Assembly (NCBI GenBank): GCA_963834685.1
Contig: CAWICW010000026.1
Span: 1-64,000, forward strand
DNA length: 64,000 nt
Reading direction: 5' to 3'
Source of the DNA: Palsa-504 sp963834685
GTDB lineage: Bacteria; Actinomycetota; Actinomycetes; Streptosporangiales; Streptosporangiaceae
This document shows, piece by piece, positions 62,319 through 64,000 of the stretch; position 1 is the stretch's first letter; the number at the start of each line of letters is the position of its first letter. Position numbers and translations under genes: made by a program. Under the pieces are notes generated by a model. That model did no database searches, was not told the DNA's origin, and worked only from the letters and a program-made list of their open reading frames with translations.

Positions 62319-64000
62319 ATGGCAGTAGCGAGAAGCGTGCAGCGTGATGGTACGGAGGGGCTGGGTACGGCGAGGAACGGCTTGCCGACGGCATGGGAAG
62401 TTGACCACTCGCCCGTGCTTGAGGAAGACGCCCCCAGTTTTCACGCATCCCTTAGGGAGCTTCCGCATACGTCCTCGGCGGCCGAGGTTGCCCGGACTCA
62501 TGCGCCGGCGCAACGGCCACGGAGTCGGCGGCCCGCGGCACGCGATGAAGGCACCTACGCACCAGACGCCGAGGGCCTTCTCCCGCAGCCGCCTGATGAT
62601 CACGAGAAGTACCTCTACGCCCGGCCTCGCCTGTGGGTTCTGACCACCACGTCGGTGATCGCCGCGGCCTTCCTGTGCTTCAGCCAGTACCGAATGGTGC
62701 TGTCCAACCCCGTGTTCTGGATCTTCATTCCGTATCTGGTGCTGGCGTTCGCCGACTTCCTGATCTCGCTTCGGGTGAACGGCCTGCGGACGAAATTCAA
62801 CCTCAGGCGCCACAGGCGCTTGGTTCGCTCCTGGCGACCCTCGGTGTATCCGAGCGTGGATGTCTTCCTCCCGGTCTGCGGGGAGCCACTCGAGGTCCTG
62901 TACAACACATGGATGCACGTGGACCGCATGCGCAGGACCTATCGGGGGGGCGTGACGCCGTATGTCCTGGACGACGCGGCTGACGCGCGGGTCCGGGCGA
63001 TGGCCGAGGACTTCGGATTCGTGTACGGCTCCCGCGAGTGGCGTAGCTGGTTTAAGAAGGCCGGGAACCTGAACTACGGCCTCACCATCTCAGGTGGCGA
63101 ATACGTCCTGATTCTCGACGCGGACTTCGCGCCCCGGCCTGACCTGCTGCACGAACTGCTGCCCTACATGGACGTGAACCCCCGCGTCGGCATCGTGCAA
63201 TCACCTCAGTTCTTCCGGGTCCTTGACTCACAGAACTGGATCGAGCGCGGGGCCGGGGCGATCCAGGAACTCTTCTACCGGGCTATCCAGGCGTCACGGA
63301 ATGACAAGGATGCCGCCGTCTGTGTCGGCACCTGCGCCATATACCGGCGCGCGGCGCTCAGGGAAAACGGTGGTGTAACCCTGTCGGACCATTCCGAGGA
63401 CGTCTACACCGGCTTCGACCTGGCCAAACTCGGCTGGACCTTGTGGTACGTGCCGGTCGCGCTATCGGCCGGGGTGTGTCCGGACTCCATCGGGGCCTTT
63501 CAGAACCAGCAATACCGATGGTGCAACGGATCCCTGACCATGATGACGAGCAGGGTCTTCTGGCGCACGGAAGTGGGATTCACTGTTCGTCTCTGCTATA
63601 TCGCCGGGTTCCTGCACTACATCCGGACCGCCATGGCGACGTTCGTGTACCCGATGATTCCACTGGCGCTGCTCATCTTCGAGCCGTCGATGCTGAATAT
63701 CAGGTACGTGATCTGGATCGTCCCCGCCCTCGTCTACGAGTACGGCATCTTCCCCATCTGGCATCGGGCGCCTTACGGGCTTGAGGCCTGGGCTGCCCGG
63801 CTCATGTACGGCTGGGCGCACGTCTTCGTGATCTGGGACATGGCACGTGGGCGCCAGATGGGCTGGCGCCCGACTCGGTCGAGCGGCGCCAAGCAGAGCA
63901 AGACCCGGCGTTTCTGGATCGGTTTGATTGGCTGGAGCGGCGGGGCAGCCGTGGCATGGGTAGGACTGGCTGTCTGGCGGATGATGACGACGTACCCGCC
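62319..64000 (+). CDS. Processive GT2, cellulose/hyaluronan-synthase-like, 3' end off the right edge
   Basis: The ATG at 62319 has CAGGAG before it, and 560 codons are open to the edge. A ~100-residue hydrophilic N-terminus is followed by two membrane helices (LTTTSVIAAAFLCFSQY; WIFIPYLVLAFADFLISL). The GT domain has VDVFLPVCGEPLEVLYNTW, VLDDAADARVRAMAEDFG, LILDADFAPRPDLL (DxD), SDHSEDVYTGFDL (TED-like) and QNQQYRWCNGS (QxxRW). More membrane helices follow. These motifs define inverting polymerases that synthesise and extrude beta-glycans. With the upstream secreted propeller it may form an exopolysaccharide locus continuing beyond the window. Confidence 0.88.
   Translation, partial: MAVARSVQRDGTEGLGTARNGLPTAWEVDHSPVLEEDAPSFHASLRELPHTSSAAEVARTHAPAQRPRSRRPAARDEGTYAPDAEGLLPQPPDDHEKYLYARPRLWVLTTTSVIAAAFLCFSQYRMVLSNPVFWIFIPYLVLAFADFLISLRVNGLRTKFNLRRHRRLVRSWRPSVYPSVDVFLPVCGEPLEVLYNTWMHVDRMRRTYRGGVTPYVLDDAADARVRAMAEDFGFVYGSREWRSWFKKAGNLNYGLTISGGEYVLILDADFAPRPDLLHELLPYMDVNPRVGIVQSPQFFRVLDSQNWIERGAGAIQELFYRAIQASRNDKDAAVCVGTCAIYRRAALRENGGVTLSDHSEDVYTGFDLAKLGWTLWYVPVALSAGVCPDSIGAFQNQQYRWCNGSLTMMTSRVFWRTEVGFTVRLCYIAGFLHYIRTAMATFVYPMIPLALLIFEPSMLNIRYVIWIVPALVYEYGIFPIWHRAPYGLEAWAARLMYGWAHVFVIWDMARGRQMGWRPTRSSGAKQSKTRRFWIGLIGWSGGAAVAWVGLAVWRMMTTYP

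Overview
The window is a high-GC chromosomal segment of an actinobacterium (Actinomycetota, filamentous-actinomycete type). The evidence is strongly G/C-biased third codon positions, frequent GTG/TTG starts, leaderless-looking genes, CIRCE and HAIR heat-shock operators, actinobacterial DUF families (DUF2530, DUF3027, DUF3263), an Rv3208-like TetR, and core gene orders shared with mycobacteria and streptomycetes (metG-tatD-rsmA-ispE-ABC-F, rsmI-pmt, pdxH-citrate synthase-serC-DUF3027-MFS-csp). I cannot name the genus. Apart from one TnpB insertion element, some degenerate toxin genes and a lower-GC right end, it reads as ordinary chromosome, not prophage or plasmid.

Layout. 0-4 kb: a truncated DHA2 drug exporter, two tandem HTH/endonuclease-like paralogues and a tRNA-Gln. 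4-9 kb: a fatty-acid desaturase with tandem palindromic operators and a TetR gene; a cysteine dioxygenase/rhodanese pair behind a small cysteine-containing leader ORF; the divergent tam/tamR pair. 9-18 kb (mostly minus): ABC-F ATPase, a frameshifted ispE, a solitary TnpB element, rsmA, a broken tatD, metG and a polyprenol-sugar GT2. 18-30 kb: a frameshifted GT-C-like membrane protein, rsmI, protein mannosyltransferase, a SigR-like ECF sigma factor, an asparagine synthetase lacking its catalytic Cys2, an SDR, a KamA-type radical SAM enzyme, argS. 30-41 kb: a secreted unknown, an orphan winged helix, thiolase, a DtxR-SpoIIE phosphatase operon, pdxH, citrate synthase, serC, 2H phosphoesterase, MarR. 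41-51 kb: DUF3027, MFS, two cold-shock genes, groEL with two CIRCE sites, thrC plus a CysO-like sulfur carrier, otsA/otsB. 51-60 kb: SAM hydroxide adenosyltransferase, a subtilase-fold protein that has lost most of its catalytic residues, HspR-controlled lon, PPTase, toxin-antitoxin debris, SDR, folB, rhodanese. 60-64 kb: a lower-GC block with a secreted beta-propeller and a cellulose-synthase-like GT2 running off the edge.

Two dispersed repeat families run through the window. One is a ~90-bp structured element (four copies) whose stem shows compensatory changes and which sits exactly at gene ends, so that several genes read through it. The other is a G-rich element with the core GGGGG-ACGA-CCCCC (five copies), one copy inside the tamR coding start and one breaking tatD. 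Several single-base frameshifts cluster between 10 and 19 kb, in ispE, tatD and the GT-C gene; these may be assembly errors or real decay, and raw reads would decide.
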